A stretch of DNA of 64,000 nt. It comes from Synechococcus sp. JA-2-3B'a(2-13). GTDB taxonomy: Bacteria > Cyanobacteriota > Cyanobacteriia > Thermostichales > Thermostichaceae. Below the pieces are notes generated by a model, which saw only the letters and a list, made by a program, of their open reading frames with translations, was not told where the DNA came from and ran no database searches. Below, one piece after another: positions 52,400 to 61,510 of this stretch. Position numbers and translations under genes: made by a program. The stretch is from the NCBI RefSeq assembly GCF_000013225.1, contig NC_007776.1:1073277-1137276 (forward strand), written 5' to 3'. Position 1 is the stretch's first letter. Each line of letters begins with the position of its first letter.

Positions 52400-52866
52400 C
52401 GGCTGTTGCCCTTGCCGCCCCTGGCCTCTGGTTTTTGCAAAATCGGGCAGATCACCTCTTTTTCATCAGCAGCCGCAGGGGTGATTTGCCAATCGGAGAG
52501 GAGACCTTGAATTTGGCTTTTCAGCGCTTGCAGATCGGCAATTCGCTGTTCAATCTCCTGCAGCTTGCCTTGCAGATGCTGGCGAATTTCTGGACAAGGC
52601 TGCTCCCCTCGGTCGTGGACATCCAGGATTTGGCGGATTTCTTCTAAGCTCAGGCCCAGGCTCTGGCAGCGGCGGATAAAAGCCAGGCGAACCAAAACCG
52701 AAGGGTCGAACAATCGATAGCTGGACTCCGCCCGTTCCACCGTTGGCTTCAGCAGGCCAATCGACTCGTAGTAACGCACCGTGCGCACGGACAAGCCAGC
52801 TGCCAATGCCACCTGGCCGATCTTCAGGCTGGCAGACAAGTCCTGGACAGCAGCAGGATTCGACAT
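52360..52866 (-). CDS. MerR family transcriptional regulator
   Basis: The N-terminal winged HTH (KIGQVALAAGLSVRTVRYYESIGLLKP) is followed by a long dimer helix (HLQGKLQEIEQRIADLQALKSQIQGLL). Cysteines in GEQPCPEI and in VICPILQK lie at positions where metal-sensing MerR relatives bind thiol ligands, so a metal or redox sensor is plausible. The start ATG 52866 gives 168 residues. The final residues are read from sequence that is antisense to the glmS 3' end. Target genes are not evident. Confidence 0.85.
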   Translation of the reverse strand: MSNPAAVQDLSASLKIGQVALAAGLSVRTVRYYESIGLLKPTVERAESSYRLFDPSVLVRLAFIRRCQSLGLSLEEIRQILDVHDRGEQPCPEIRQHLQGKLQEIEQRIADLQALKSQIQGLLSDWQITPAAADEKEVICPILQKPEARGGKGNSRYSTVTDLAKLRG

Positions 52867-52900
52867 GTCCCCAACTGGATCCCTGTAGATTTCTTCAGCG

Positions 52901-52996
52901 TGACATACTCCCACACTCATGCTGACGCAAAGCGCTCCGCGCCGCCAAAGCGAGAGAGTGCGGGCTTCAAGGACTCCGTCCCGCTGACGCGAAAAG
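52901..52996 (-). mobile_element. Right end of the broken tnpB element
   Basis: Read on the minus strand the end runs through CCCGCACTC, a loop holding CGGCGCGGAGCGC and GCGTCAGCAT, the arm GAGTGTGGGAG and TATGTC. The same region appears in opposite orientation at 25891-25982. The dispersed repeat unit GGAC-GGA-GTCC is present at 52968-52992. Confidence 0.6.
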
Positions 52997-54182
52997 AACG
53001 GGATGCCCCACCGCCCTGTACTTGATGTTGATGGCCGCATGGTGGTCGCGTCCTAGTTCTAGCCCACAATGGGAACAAGAATGCCACCTGTCTTGAATCG
53101 CTTTCGGTACTCTTTGACCGCACCGAGAGCAGTTTTGACTGCTGCCGTTGGGATTCACTGCAATCGCCCTCAGCCCAGCTCTTTCAGCCTTGACTGCCAG
53201 CATTTGCAGAAATTGTCCCCACCCAGCATCATAGGTAGATTTTGCTAGTCGGGTTCTAGCAACACCTTTGATATTCAGGGCTTCGTACCCAATATGCTTG
53301 CCTTTGCTTACCAGCCAGTTCGCTGTTTTGTCATGAAAATCTTTGCGCTGAGATAGTGGTTAGTGGATAGTGGTTAGTGGATAGTCACTATTCACTATCT
53401 ACTGGTCACTATCCACTAGTCACTAGCCATAGGCGGTTTGACCCCTTCTTCTCGCGAGACAAGGCTCGCTGCAACCTCTTGAGCCTGAGCTCTGCCTTGC
53501 GATAGTACTGGGGAACTGGAACAGACTCCCCCGCGTCGGTCACCAAAAAGGAGTCCAGTCCCACGTCGATCCCTGTAGTGTTTTCCAGCGTTGCAGACTC
53601 AGGAGTAAACTCAGGGACGGACGAATCTTGCAGGCTCAAGGTCACATACCACCCGTCTGCCTTGCGGCTGATGGTAGCCGCCTTAATCACAAAGCCCTCA
53701 GGCAAAGGACGGTGCTGAATTATCCGAACAGCACCGATTTTGGGCAGATGGATAAACTGCCCGCAAATGCAGTCCTGTTGCATTGGGGGGAAACTGAAGG
53801 AGCGATACCGCCCAACTCCCTTGAATCTGGGTTTCCATGCCCGCTTGCCGTTACCGTCCCCCTTCAGCCAGCGGTCGAATGCTTTGTGCACTCGCTCTAT
53901 GCAGTTTTGCAGGACTTGCGAATGGATGGCTCTGTACTCCGGAAACAGGGCTTTCGTCTTCACCAAGTCCCGTTTCTGGGAGTAGAAATCGGGCTTGTCT
54001 TTCAGCTGGGGCAAATGACAGACTAGGGGACAAGCATTGCTATCACAGCGATTGTGTTCCCACCACGCAAAGCGCTCTGCCAAGCGGTAGTTGTACTGCT
54101 TGCGTAACAAGTCTAGCCACTCGCTCATCAAAGCAATCTGGCTGGGCGTAGGTCGCAAACGGTACTGGTAAGCAGTTCTCAT
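52967..54182 (-). pseudogene. tnpB: tnpB split by a tandem-repeat insertion
   Basis: The N-terminal half (54182 down to about 53437) opens [26 protein letters not shown] and contains the first RuvC motif GIDVGLDSF. It breaks off after LSREKKGSN. The C-terminal half resumes at about 53352 with RKDFHDKTANWLVS, the second RuvC region YEALNIKGV, zinc-ribbon cysteines CSRC...CSHC and the DHHAAINIKY end. Between them lies a 75-base run of TAGTGGATAG-type repeats (53353-53428). So the gene was one TnpB and is now interrupted. Confidence 0.8.
53353..53428 (+). repeat. TAGTGGATAG-type tandem/palindromic repeats within tnpB
   Basis: Units of TAGTGG(A/T)TAG run forward and then in reverse complement (CTATCCACTA, TAGTCACTA), giving a long imperfect palindrome. 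A shorter array of the same type lies at 54311-54350. Such heptamer-like STRR arrays are common in cyanobacterial genomes. Confidence 0.75.
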
Positions 54183-54310
54183 TGAGGCAAGGGTAATCTA
54201 CTGGAATGAATCCTACCTTATTGCTTCATGCGGTGGGGTTACCGTCTCGGTTTTAGGCCAGTCCATTGAAAACCAAAGTGTCCCCGCCTCTCATCCCGAC
54301 CTTCACCCTG

Positions 54311-54350
54311 GATAGTGGTGAGTGGATAGTGACTAGCCACTAGTCACTAA
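54311..54350 (+). repeat. Second TAGTGGATAG-type repeat array
   Basis: GGATAGTGGTGAGTGGATAG followed by TGACTAGCCACTAGTCACTA resembles the array at 53353-53428. It lies in the 350-base interval 54183-54530, which otherwise holds a decayed left end (GGGCAGGGCTTCCCGGCGG at 54354) with an inserted repeat-like GCTACGC/GCTAACGC stretch and no gene. Confidence 0.6.
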
Positions 54351-54530
54351 CAGAGGGCAGGGCTTCCCGGCGGTCTAGCTAACGCTACGCATCGCCAACA
54401 GGAGCGATGAGCAGGGGAAACGCTACAAAAAACAAACCGTGAAAAATCCCCCGGCCTCAAGGGTGAGGAGAACGTCAAACTGCCCAAAATTCCCCTGCAA
54501 TTTGCAATGGCCACAAAAGGGGATCCCTAG

Positions 54531-55339
54531 GTCGTGTTGATCTTATGTTAGGATAGAGGGAATAATTTATAGAGGAAAGAGGATGAAGTTGGTTTTTTTA
54601 GATGAAAACAAATGGCAGAAGATATTGGCTTTTTTACAGACAGAAGAGAGAGTTAACATTGGGAAAGAAGCAAACTGCAAACAGTTTATTGAAGCAGTTC
54701 TTTGGATAGCCCGTTCCGGTGCTCCTTGGCGCTACCTCCCAGAAGGATATGGCAAATGGTACACCATCTATCAAAGATTCCACCGGTGGAGTCGTTTTGG
54801 AGTGTGGGAACGGATGTTCAAGTATTTTATTGACGACCCTGATTTAGAGCATCTCATTATTGATTCAACCATGGTTCGAGCGCACTCCTGTGCTGCCGGA
54901 AAAAAGGGGAGCAAGCTTTGGGGAGAAGCCGAGGCGGATACAGCACCAAGATTCATGTGAGTGTAGATGGGTTGGGAAATCCGCTGGAATTGAGAATAAC
55001 TGGCGGAGAAAAGAGCGATATTACTCAAGGGGAAGAATTGATAGAGGGCTGGCAGAGAAAGGATACCAAAGTAATTGGGGATAAAGGATATGATGCGGAT
55101 AAGTTGATTGAGAAGATAGGGGAAGCTCAAGCGGTTATTCCGCCTAAAAGGAATAGAAAGACGCAGCGGCATTATGACAAGCATCTGTATCAAGAGAGGC
55201 ATTTAATCGAATGCTTTTTTCATAAGTTAAAGCAGTACCGGCATCTATTTTCTCGTTTTGACAAATTGGCCAGGAACTTCTTGAGTTTTCTCTATCTCGT
55301 CAGTGCTCTCTTTTGGCTCAAATGAAAGATCAACACAAC
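54531..55339 (+). mobile_element. IS5-family (IS427-group) insertion sequence, 809 bp
   Basis: Terminal inverted repeats GTCGTGTTGATCTT (left) and AAGATCAACACAAC (right, reverse complement with one mismatch) border the element. It is flanked on both sides by CTAG, a target duplication typical for this group. It encodes one transposase through a frameshift. The element is much more AT-rich than its host and lacks GGATCC sites internally. The right CTAG is part of the rpsD stop region. Confidence 0.88.
54583..55325 (+). CDS. IS5/IS427-type transposase made by -1 ribosomal frameshift
   Basis: Two overlapping frames (54583-54960 and 54918-55325) join by a -1 shift at the slippery A-AAA-AAG near 54902-54908. 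The fused protein then reads AAGKKGEQALGRSRGGYSTKIHV, the known consensus of this family. DDE residues are D in LIIDSTMVRAH, D in VIGDKGYDAD and E in ERHLIECFFHKLKQYRHLFSRFDKLA. The N-terminal WIARSGAPWRYLPEGYGKW is also typical. The frame structure is intact, so the element may be active. Confidence 0.88.
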
Positions 55340-55951
55340 CTAGAGCTTGCGGGAATAGAACTCAACCACCAAAAGCTCGTTGACCGGGGCGCAAATTTGC
55401 TCGCGGGGGGGCAATTCCTTGATGCGTCCGCGCAGCTTTTCTTTGTCAAACTCCAGGTAGTCCGGCAAAAACAACCCCGGATACTCCGCGTAGGCGGCCA
55501 CCAGCTTGCGGGAAGATTCCTTGTTTTTTACTGTAATCACATCCCCCACTTTGCAGCCATAGCTGGGAATGGTTACCTTTTGGCCGTTAACCTCTATGTG
55601 GCCGTGGCTCACGAGCTGCCGAGCTGCCGGAATGGTTGGAGCCATGCCCAGACGAAACACGATGCAATCCAACCGCATTTCCAGCATTTGCAGCAAGGCC
55701 AAACCGGTGGATCCCTTGGAGCGCCGTGCCTTGCGCATGTAGCGGATCATCTGCCGCTCGCTCAGCCCGTAGTTGAAGCGCACCTTCTGCTTTTCTTCTA
55801 AGCGAATGGCATATTCGGATTTTTTCTTGCGCTCGGCGCCATGCATACCGGGCGGGTTGGTATTTTTGGGGCGCTTGCGCGTCAAGCCGGGCAGATCAAG
55901 TCCCCCGAAGCGACGAATGATTTTTAGGCGGGGACCTGTGTAGCGGGACAT
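55340..55951 (-). CDS. rpsD: 30S ribosomal protein S4
   Basis: The 203-residue protein has the S4 N-terminal domain ([24 protein letters not shown]) and the S4 RNA-binding domain ([47 protein letters not shown]). Its stop codon TAG lies within the CTAG target site of the downstream IS, but no residue is changed. A TATAGT box at about 56046 is a plausible promoter. This gene stands alone rather than in an alpha operon, as in many cyanobacteria. Confidence 0.96.
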   Translation of the reverse strand: MSRYTGPRLKIIRRFGGLDLPGLTRKRPKNTNPPGMHGAERKKKSEYAIRLEEKQKVRFNYGLSERQMIRYMRKARRSKGSTGLALLQMLEMRLDCIVFRLGMAPTIPAARQLVSHGHIEVNGQKVTIPSYGCKVGDVITVKNKESSRKLVAAYAEYPGLFLPDYLEFDKEKLRGRIKELPPREQICAPVNELLVVEFYSRKL

Positions 55952-56127
55952 GCGGGCATTTCTCCAAAATCAGCAAACAAAGTCAGCAAGAGATGGTCAG
56001 CTGGGGAGCAAGAGGACGAGGCACCAAAAGAATCGGCGATCTACTATATTAAGCGTTTAGTTCCTGCTTTGGACAAGGGGTCAAGGCTGTCTTTTGGGAT
56101 CCCGTCTCCACCGTTGTATTCACCCTG

Positions 56128-57264
56128 TCAGTCGTAGTGAACCCCCAGCTGGGTGCGGATGAAAGCGCGATCTTCGCTGAGCAGGCCGTTGAGGGTGCGC
56201 CGTTCCCCCAAGATGGGATCCGGATCCAGGCCGATGGCTTCCAAGTCGGCCAGCACCATCAGCTCCACCAACTGCGGGAAGCTCACCTTGGGCTCCCATC
56301 CTAGGACTCGCTTGGCTTTTGAAGCATCCCCCAACAGCAGATCCACCTCGGTTGGGCGGTAGTAGCGGGGATCGATCTCGATCAACACTTGGTCTTTGTA
56401 CAGCCCCTGTTCGGCTTGGCCGGAGCCTTTCCAGGTAATCGGCAGGCCCACCAGCGCGAAGGCCCGTTCCACAAACTCGCGCACAGTGTGGGTTTCCCCG
56501 GTAGCCAGCACATAGTCATCCGGCTGGGGTTGTTGGAGCATCATCCACATCCCCTCGACGTAGTCTTTGGCGTAGCCCCAGTCCCGCTTGGCATCCAGGT
56601 TGCCCAGGTAGAGCTTGTCCTGTTTGCCGGCCACAATGCGGCTGACGGCGCGGGTGATCTTGCGGGTTACAAAGGTTTCCCCTCGCCGTGGGCTTTCGTG
56701 GTTGAACAAGATACCGTTGCAGGCGAAGAGGTTGTAGGCTTCGCGGTAGTTGACCGTCTGCCAGTAGCCGTACACCTTGGCACAGGCATAGGGGCTGCGC
56801 GGGTAGAAGGGGGTGGTTTCCTTTTGCGGGATCTCCTGCACCAGGCCGAACATCTCCGAGGAGCCTGCCTGGTAAAACTTCACCCGGATCCCGGTGCGCT
56901 GCTGGTAGTCGCGGATGGCCTCTAGGAGACGCAGGGTACCCATGGCCACTGCATCAACAGTGTATTCCGGCGCATCAAAGCTCACCCGCACGTGGGATTG
57001 GGCCCCCAGGTTGTACACTTCCGTCGGCTGCACCTGTTCCAGGATCCTGCGCAGGGTGGTGCCATCCGTGAGATCCCCGTAGTGAAGGAATAGCCTAGCC
57101 TGGGGGTCATGGGCATCCACGTAGATGTGGTCGATGCGGTCGGTGTTGAAGGTGCTGGCGCGGCGGATGATGCCGTGAACTTCGTAGTTTTTCTTCAACA
57201 ACAGCTCGGCCAGATAGGAGCCATCCTGTCCGGTGATGCCGGTAATTAGGGCACGTTGGGTCAT
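56128..57264 (-). CDS. gmd: GDP-mannose 4,6-dehydratase
   Basis: Gmd converts GDP-mannose to GDP-4-keto-6-deoxy-mannose, precursor of fucose, rhamnose and perosamine in surface polysaccharide. The NAD(P) motif [17 protein letters not shown], the catalytic GSSEMFG with [10 protein letters not shown] (YxxxK), [16 protein letters not shown] and the C-terminal [24 protein letters not shown] fit the family. ATG 57264 gives 378 residues. A partner such as GDP-fucose synthase is not in the window. Confidence 0.95.
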   Translation of the reverse strand: MTQRALITGITGQDGSYLAELLLKKNYEVHGIIRRASTFNTDRIDHIYVDAHDPQARLFLHYGDLTDGTTLRRILEQVQPTEVYNLGAQSHVRVSFDAPEYTVDAVAMGTLRLLEAIRDYQQRTGIRVKFYQAGSSEMFGLVQEIPQKETTPFYPRSPYACAKVYGYWQTVNYREAYNLFACNGILFNHESPRRGETFVTRKITRAVSRIVAGKQDKLYLGNLDAKRDWGYAKDYVEGMWMMLQQPQPDDYVLATGETHTVREFVERAFALVGLPITWKGSGQAEQGLYKDQVLIEIDPRYYRPTEVDLLLGDASKAKRVLGWEPKVSFPQLVELMVLADLEAIGLDPDPILGERRTLNGLLSEDRAFIRTQLGVHYD

Positions 57265-57396
57265 AGAGCTGGGGGCAAAGACTAGGAAAACACCAAAAAT
57301 CAAAATGGCCTGAGGCTCAAGTCCAATGGCAAAACTCAAACCTCAAAGCGGAGACCTTGAAGCTAGAACATTATAGTGCAGCGGGACTCCTTCTCC

Positions 57397-58779
57397 TCAG
57401 GCAGGGCCCGCCGAGGCACATTCCTGGCCAAGGGTGTGGTCTTTCAACCGTTGCAAAGCGGCAGTCAGGGCTGTGGGCCAGGGATCCGGCTGGCGCAGTT
57501 GTCGCACTCCCTGGGGCAGGCACAGCACAGAGGCGCGGCTGGTGCGGGCAATGGCTTCCAGATCCGGCAAGGGATCCAGCAGCAGCCCTTTTTCCATAAC
57601 TTTGCGCAAGAGCGGTTCGTAGCCAGGAGGCGGGGGCTCGTCAGCATGGCCCAACAAGTCTCCTTCAGGGCCGCGAAAGATCTGCTTGCGACCGGGAAGG
57701 GTGGCTTTGGCAAAGGAAGCTTTGGCCACTGGGATCCCATTGATTTCCACCAATTTGTACACCCCGTTTACGCCTTCTCCAGTTACCAGGCGGGTGCCCA
57801 CCCCATAACCGCTGATGGGGGCTTGGGAGCGATGCAGGCGCTCGATCTCGTATTCGTCCAAATCCCCACTGACGAACACCGGGGCGCCTTGAGGCAAAAT
57901 TTGTTTCACCCGGCGAGAGAGATCTTCCAAATCTCCCGAGTCGATGCGCACCCCGCCGATTTCCCCCTGGGATCCCAGTTGATCTGGGCTTCTGGCCGCA
58001 AAGAGCTGGGCTGCTGTGCGCGCCCCTTGGATGGGATCGTAGGTATCGATTAGAAGCGCAGCTTGGGGAAAGTAGCGCCGAAAGGATTGAAAGGCGCGGG
58101 TTTCGTCTCCCGAGAGAGCAGCAATGGCCATCACTAGGGAATGGGCCATGGTTCCTGCCGGCTTGCGCCCCAATTTCAGGGCTGCCAAGACGTTGGAGGT
58201 GGCATTGAACCCTGCCGCCAGAGCCGCCCGGGCTGCCCACAGCCCCGCCTGGGGACCAAAAGCTCGCCGGGTGCCGAACTCCAACAAAATGGCCTCATCC
58301 CCTGCTGCATCTCGCATACGGGCCGCCTTGGTGGCGATCAGGGTCTGGTAGTTAAAGGTGGACAGCAAGTAAGTTTCCACCAGTTGGGCTTGCCAGAGGG
58401 GGGCTTCCACCCGCAACAGGGGCTGGTTGGCGAAAATGGCGGTTCCTTCCGGCACCGCCCACACATCCCCCTCAAACCGGCAGCGGGCCAGCAGCTCCCA
58501 AAAGCGCTCCGGCGCATCGGCGAAAATGCCCGTTTCCCGCAGCGCTCGCAAAGCCTCGGGGGCGAAGCTCAGTTGCTGCAGATAGTCCACTGCCTGGGTG
58601 AGCCCCATGGCGATTAGGTAGCCATAGTCGGTGGGCAGCCGCCGCACAAACAGCTCAAAGGCAGCGGGCTGAGACTCTAGCCCTTCCCCCACGTAGCAGG
58701 CGGCCATGGTGAACTGGTACAGGTCGGTTAGCAGGCCATAGTCTTGGGGCCGCAACGACGAGAAATCAGGGCTCAACAT
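57397..58779 (-). CDS. pncB: Nicotinate phosphoribosyltransferase
   Basis: PncB forms nicotinate mononucleotide from nicotinate and PRPP in NAD salvage. The protein (460 aa) begins with LLTDLYQFTMAACYVGEGL, with the family's FELFVRRLPTDYGYLIAMGL, then has the catalytic-region GTMAHSLVMA, the PRPP-contacting RIDSGDLEDLSRRV and VSGDLDEYEIERL segments. It diverges from the nicotinamidase-like gene across a region with two operator-like dyads. Confidence 0.92.
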   Translation of the reverse strand: MLSPDFSSLRPQDYGLLTDLYQFTMAACYVGEGLESQPAAFELFVRRLPTDYGYLIAMGLTQAVDYLQQLSFAPEALRALRETGIFADAPERFWELLARCRFEGDVWAVPEGTAIFANQPLLRVEAPLWQAQLVETYLLSTFNYQTLIATKAARMRDAAGDEAILLEFGTRRAFGPQAGLWAARAALAAGFNATSNVLAALKLGRKPAGTMAHSLVMAIAALSGDETRAFQSFRRYFPQAALLIDTYDPIQGARTAAQLFAARSPDQLGSQGEIGGVRIDSGDLEDLSRRVKQILPQGAPVFVSGDLDEYEIERLHRSQAPISGYGVGTRLVTGEGVNGVYKLVEINGIPVAKASFAKATLPGRKQIFRGPEGDLLGHADEPPPPGYEPLLRKVMEKGLLLDPLPDLEAIARTSRASVLCLPQGVRQLRQPDPWPTALTAALQRLKDHTLGQECASAGPA

Positions 58780-58842
58780 GAAAAACCTCGGGGCAGAAGC
58801 CAGTGGGGAACGGCGGGATCGAGCAGAGGGCTGTTGCGAAGG

Positions 58843-58863
58843 TTATAGTGAAACTTACCATAA
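58843..58863. promoter_or_regulatory. Dyad operator 1 in the pncB / nicotinamidase divergent region
   Basis: TTATAGT-GAAACTT-ACCATAA: 7-base arms with 6 of 7 symmetric positions. It lies about 65 bases upstream of the pncB start. The same motif occurs once more at 58997. The 306-base gap between the two divergent genes contains no ORF. Confidence 0.6.
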
Positions 58864-58996
58864 GTAAGGCTGCTTGTAGGGATCCACCAGAAGCATCACA
58901 ACCCCAAAAAACCCTAAAAATCGGCCTCGACAAGACACCAAACCCAAACTCAGCCAGAAATACAGGCGGCCATCTGGACAAAATCTTGCCCCCAAC

Positions 58997-59017
58997 TTAT
59001 AGTGAAACCAACCATAA
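58997..59017. promoter_or_regulatory. Dyad operator 2 near the nicotinamidase-like gene
   Basis: TTATAGT-GAAACCA-ACCATAA: same arms and spacer length as operator 1, about 70 bases upstream of the plus-strand gene start. Presence of one copy near each gene start fits co-regulation, possibly by an NrtR-like NAD regulator; the regulator is not in the window. Confidence 0.6.
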
Positions 59018-59085
59018 GTGTTACCCGTCCAACTCTATCGAGCGGGTGCAAGCCTGGTCAATCCAGCCCCCACCGGAAGAACGCC

Positions 59086-60156
59086 ATGAATACCACTCTA
59101 CAGGAGCTAACTGTTAAGGCTCCAGCGGGCCTTCCCCCCCACTTTGATCCGGAGCGGGTGGGAGAGATTTGGCGCGTGCCCTACCAACAGCGGGCAGCAG
59201 AAGCCGAGCTCTGGGCCAAGGAGCAAGGGATCCCGCCGGCAGAGGCGGATCGGGTGCGGGTGGGCTTGCTGCTCATTGATGTGCAGAACACCTTTTGCAT
59301 TCCCGGCTTTGAGTTGTTTGTGGCCGGTTCCGGCGGATTGGGAGCGGTGGAAGACAATCGACGGCTTTGTCAGTTCATCTACCGCAATTTGGCTTGCCTC
59401 ACCCAGATCATTGCCACTCTCGACACCCACACGGCCATGCAGATCTTCCACCCCGTCTTTTGGGTGGACGCGCAGGGAGCCCATCCTGAGCCGGCCACGG
59501 CCATTTCGGCAGCCGATATCCGCTGCGGACGCTGGCGGGTTAACCCCGCCATGGCTGCCAACCTCACCCAGGGGGATCTGACGCGGTTGCAGGTCTACGC
59601 TCTGCACTACGCCGAGCAGTTGGAGCAGGGGGGAAAATATCCCCTCATCGTCTGGCCCTACCACTCCATGCTGGGGGGGATTGGCCATGCCCTGGTGCCA
59701 GCGGTGGAGGAGGCGATTTTCTTTCACGGCATGGCCCGCTGCAGCCAGCCCAGCCTGCAGCTCAAGGGAGCCAATCCCTTGACGGAAAATTATTCCGTGC
59801 TTAGCCCGGAGGTTTTGACTGGGCCGGAAGGGGATCCCATCGACGAGAAAAATGAGCTCCTCATCCACCACCTGCTGCAGTTTGACGCCCTGATCGTGGC
59901 TGGCCAAGCCAAAAGCCACTGCGTGGCCTGGACGGTGAGCGACCTGCTGCAAGAGATCCAGGCCACGGATCCCAGCTTGGCCAAGAAAGTCTACCTTCTG
60001 GAGGACTGCACCTCGGCGGTGGTGATCCCCGGCGTTGTGGATTTCAGCGAACAGGCGGAGGCCGCTTTCGCCCGCTTTGCGGAAGCAGGAATGCACCGAG
60101 TGCGCTCCACGGATCCCATCTGGGAGTGGCCTGAGTTTCCCCGGGATCCCAGCTGA
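59086..60156 (+). CDS. Nicotinamidase-like cysteine hydrolase (isochorismatase fold), long form
   Basis: At 356 residues it is longer than bacterial PncA (about 210). The isochorismatase-fold triad region is visible: D in [16 protein letters not shown], a metal-site segment with [16 protein letters not shown], and the nucleophile Cys in [21 protein letters not shown] 59086 is the start because it has the best context after two upstream dyads. Nicotinamide to nicotinate hydrolysis would feed the divergent PncB. Substrate is inferred from context and the fold. Confidence 0.75.
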   Translation: MNTTLQELTVKAPAGLPPHFDPERVGEIWRVPYQQRAAEAELWAKEQGIPPAEADRVRVGLLLIDVQNTFCIPGFELFVAGSGGLGAVEDNRRLCQFIYRNLACLTQIIATLDTHTAMQIFHPVFWVDAQGAHPEPATAISAADIRCGRWRVNPAMAANLTQGDLTRLQVYALHYAEQLEQGGKYPLIVWPYHSMLGGIGHALVPAVEEAIFFHGMARCSQPSLQLKGANPLTENYSVLSPEVLTGPEGDPIDEKNELLIHHLLQFDALIVAGQAKSHCVAWTVSDLLQEIQATDPSLAKKVYLLEDCTSAVVIPGVVDFSEQAEAAFARFAEAGMHRVRSTDPIWEWPEFPRDPS

Positions 60157-60205
60157 CCTCCAACATCCGGTATGATGCAGCAGGATCCTCTGCTGGAGCA
60201 GCCCT

Positions 60206-61510
60206 GTGTACGGTCGCGGTAGCGGTGCGGAGCACTCTCGCGGTAGCGGTGCGGAGCACTTTTGGGATCCCCGCCCTGAGGCCAGTTCCACCGTCTCCAG
60301 CAGTCTGCGCCCCCCCAGCGGTGCCCGGGATCTCCTGCCGCGGGAAGTACAACGGCGGGAGAAGCTGGAGGCTCAGCTGACCCGGGTTTTCCGGCGCCAT
60401 GGCTACCAGCGCATCATCACTCCCACCCTAGAGCGGCTGGAAACGCTGCTGGCGGGGGGATCCATCCGCGCTGAGTCGGTGCTGCAACTGCGGGATGGCG
60501 AAGGGACGATGCTGGGGCTGCGCCCCGAGTTCACTGCTTCCATTGTGCGGGCGGCAGCCACCCGTCTAGCCGGTGGGCCTTTGCCGTTGCGGCTCTACTA
60601 CCACGGCAGCGTTTTTCGCAACAGCCGGCGGGAGGAGGGATCCTACAGTAGCCAGGAGTTTTTTCAGTCCGGAGTGGAGCTGATCGGGGCAGGGGGATGG
60701 CTGGCAGATGCCGAGATTCTGCTGCTGCTGGCCGATTGCATTCGCTCGGTCGGCATCTCCTCTTGTGAGTTCTCTTGGACGCTGTTGCTGGGAGATGTCA
60801 GCCTCACCGAGAGTTTGCTCAGCGCCGTTGCCCCCACGGCTCAAGCGGCAGTACGCCGTGCCATTGCCCAGCTCGACTACGTTTACCTGGAATCGGCCCC
60901 TCTGCCGGAAGCCGCCCGCCAGATTGGCTTGCAGATTCTGGGGCTGCGGGGCCAGCCCGGCTCAGTTCTTTCTGACCTGGCTCAGTTGCCTGTCCCGCCT
61001 GAGCGGCTGCGGGATCTGCGGCAGCTCTGCCAGGTGCTGGAGGAACATGGGGTGCGGGTGGTGCTGGATCTGAGCTTGTTGCAAACCCTGGCCTACTACA
61101 CCGGCATCGTTTTTCAGGCGGTGGCGAGCGGGGAGATCATTGCTCTGGGGGGACGCTACGACCGGCTGTACGCCCTCTACAGCCCTCAGCAGGTCGAACA
61201 GCCGGGGATTGGCTTTACCCTTCTGCCGGATACGCTGCTGCGGCTCTTGCCCCCCGATCCCCAAACCGAGGAGATGGGCTGCAAACGGTTGGTGGTGCCC
61301 CTGGTGCCGGCAGGGATCCCGGCGGCGCTGGCCTTGGCCGCCCGCTGGCGAGAAGAGTGCACCGCACCGCTGACGCGAACGGAGGCGGTGGAGCTGGAAT
61401 TGCTGGATCGGGCCCCTGAAGAGATCGAAGCCTATGCCCGCCAATGTCGGATCCCGGAGATCGCCTGGGTACAAGCCGACGGCAGCTACCACATCACCCA
61501 CCCGGGCTAA
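60206..61510 (+). CDS. hisZ: ATP phosphoribosyltransferase regulatory subunit
   Basis: HisZ is a catalytically inactive class-II synthetase homologue that pairs with the short HisG. Family motifs are SGARDLLPREV, GYQRIITPTLERLETL, LGLRPEFTASIVRAAATRL, YYHGSVFRNSRREEGSY and YYTGIVFQAVASGEIIALGGRYD. The first 20 residues (YGRGSGAEHSRGSGAEHF) are encoded by a double dispersed repeat; GTG 60206 is the only in-frame start upstream of the conserved part. A second repeat copy adds CTAPLTRT near the C-terminus. The end overlaps holB by 17 bases. Confidence 0.9.
   Translation: MYGRGSGAEHSRGSGAEHFWDPRPEASSTVSSSLRPPSGARDLLPREVQRREKLEAQLTRVFRRHGYQRIITPTLERLETLLAGGSIRAESVLQLRDGEGTMLGLRPEFTASIVRAAATRLAGGPLPLRLYYHGSVFRNSRREEGSYSSQEFFQSGVELIGAGGWLADAEILLLLADCIRSVGISSCEFSWTLLLGDVSLTESLLSAVAPTAQAAVRRAIAQLDYVYLESAPLPEAARQIGLQILGLRGQPGSVLSDLAQLPVPPERLRDLRQLCQVLEEHGVRVVLDLSLLQTLAYYTGIVFQAVASGEIIALGGRYDRLYALYSPQQVEQPGIGFTLLPDTLLRLLPPDPQTEEMGCKRLVVPLVPAGIPAALALAARWREECTAPLTRTEAVELELLDRAPEEIEAYARQCRIPEIAWVQADGSYHITHPG
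60214..60260 (+). repeat. Two tandem small dispersed repeats at the hisZ start
   Basis: Two 23-base units, 24 bases apart (60214-60236 and 60238-60260), each with CGC-GGTA-GCG followed by GTGC-GGA-GCAC. They are translated as RGSGAEH twice at the head of HisZ. Confidence 0.85.
61356..61378 (-). repeat. Small dispersed repeat in frame near the hisZ 3' end
   Basis: Reverse orientation of the same repeat: the plus strand reads AGTGCACCGCACC then GCTGACGCGA. It adds the peptide CTAPLTRT to HisZ. The GTGC-stem partner is changed (GTGC-GGT-GCAC), again keeping the stem. Confidence 0.7.

Noticed and set aside
53353-53428. CRISPR-like array
   Set aside because: The units are short, contiguous and palindromic without unique spacers, so they are tandem STRR-type repeats rather than a CRISPR.
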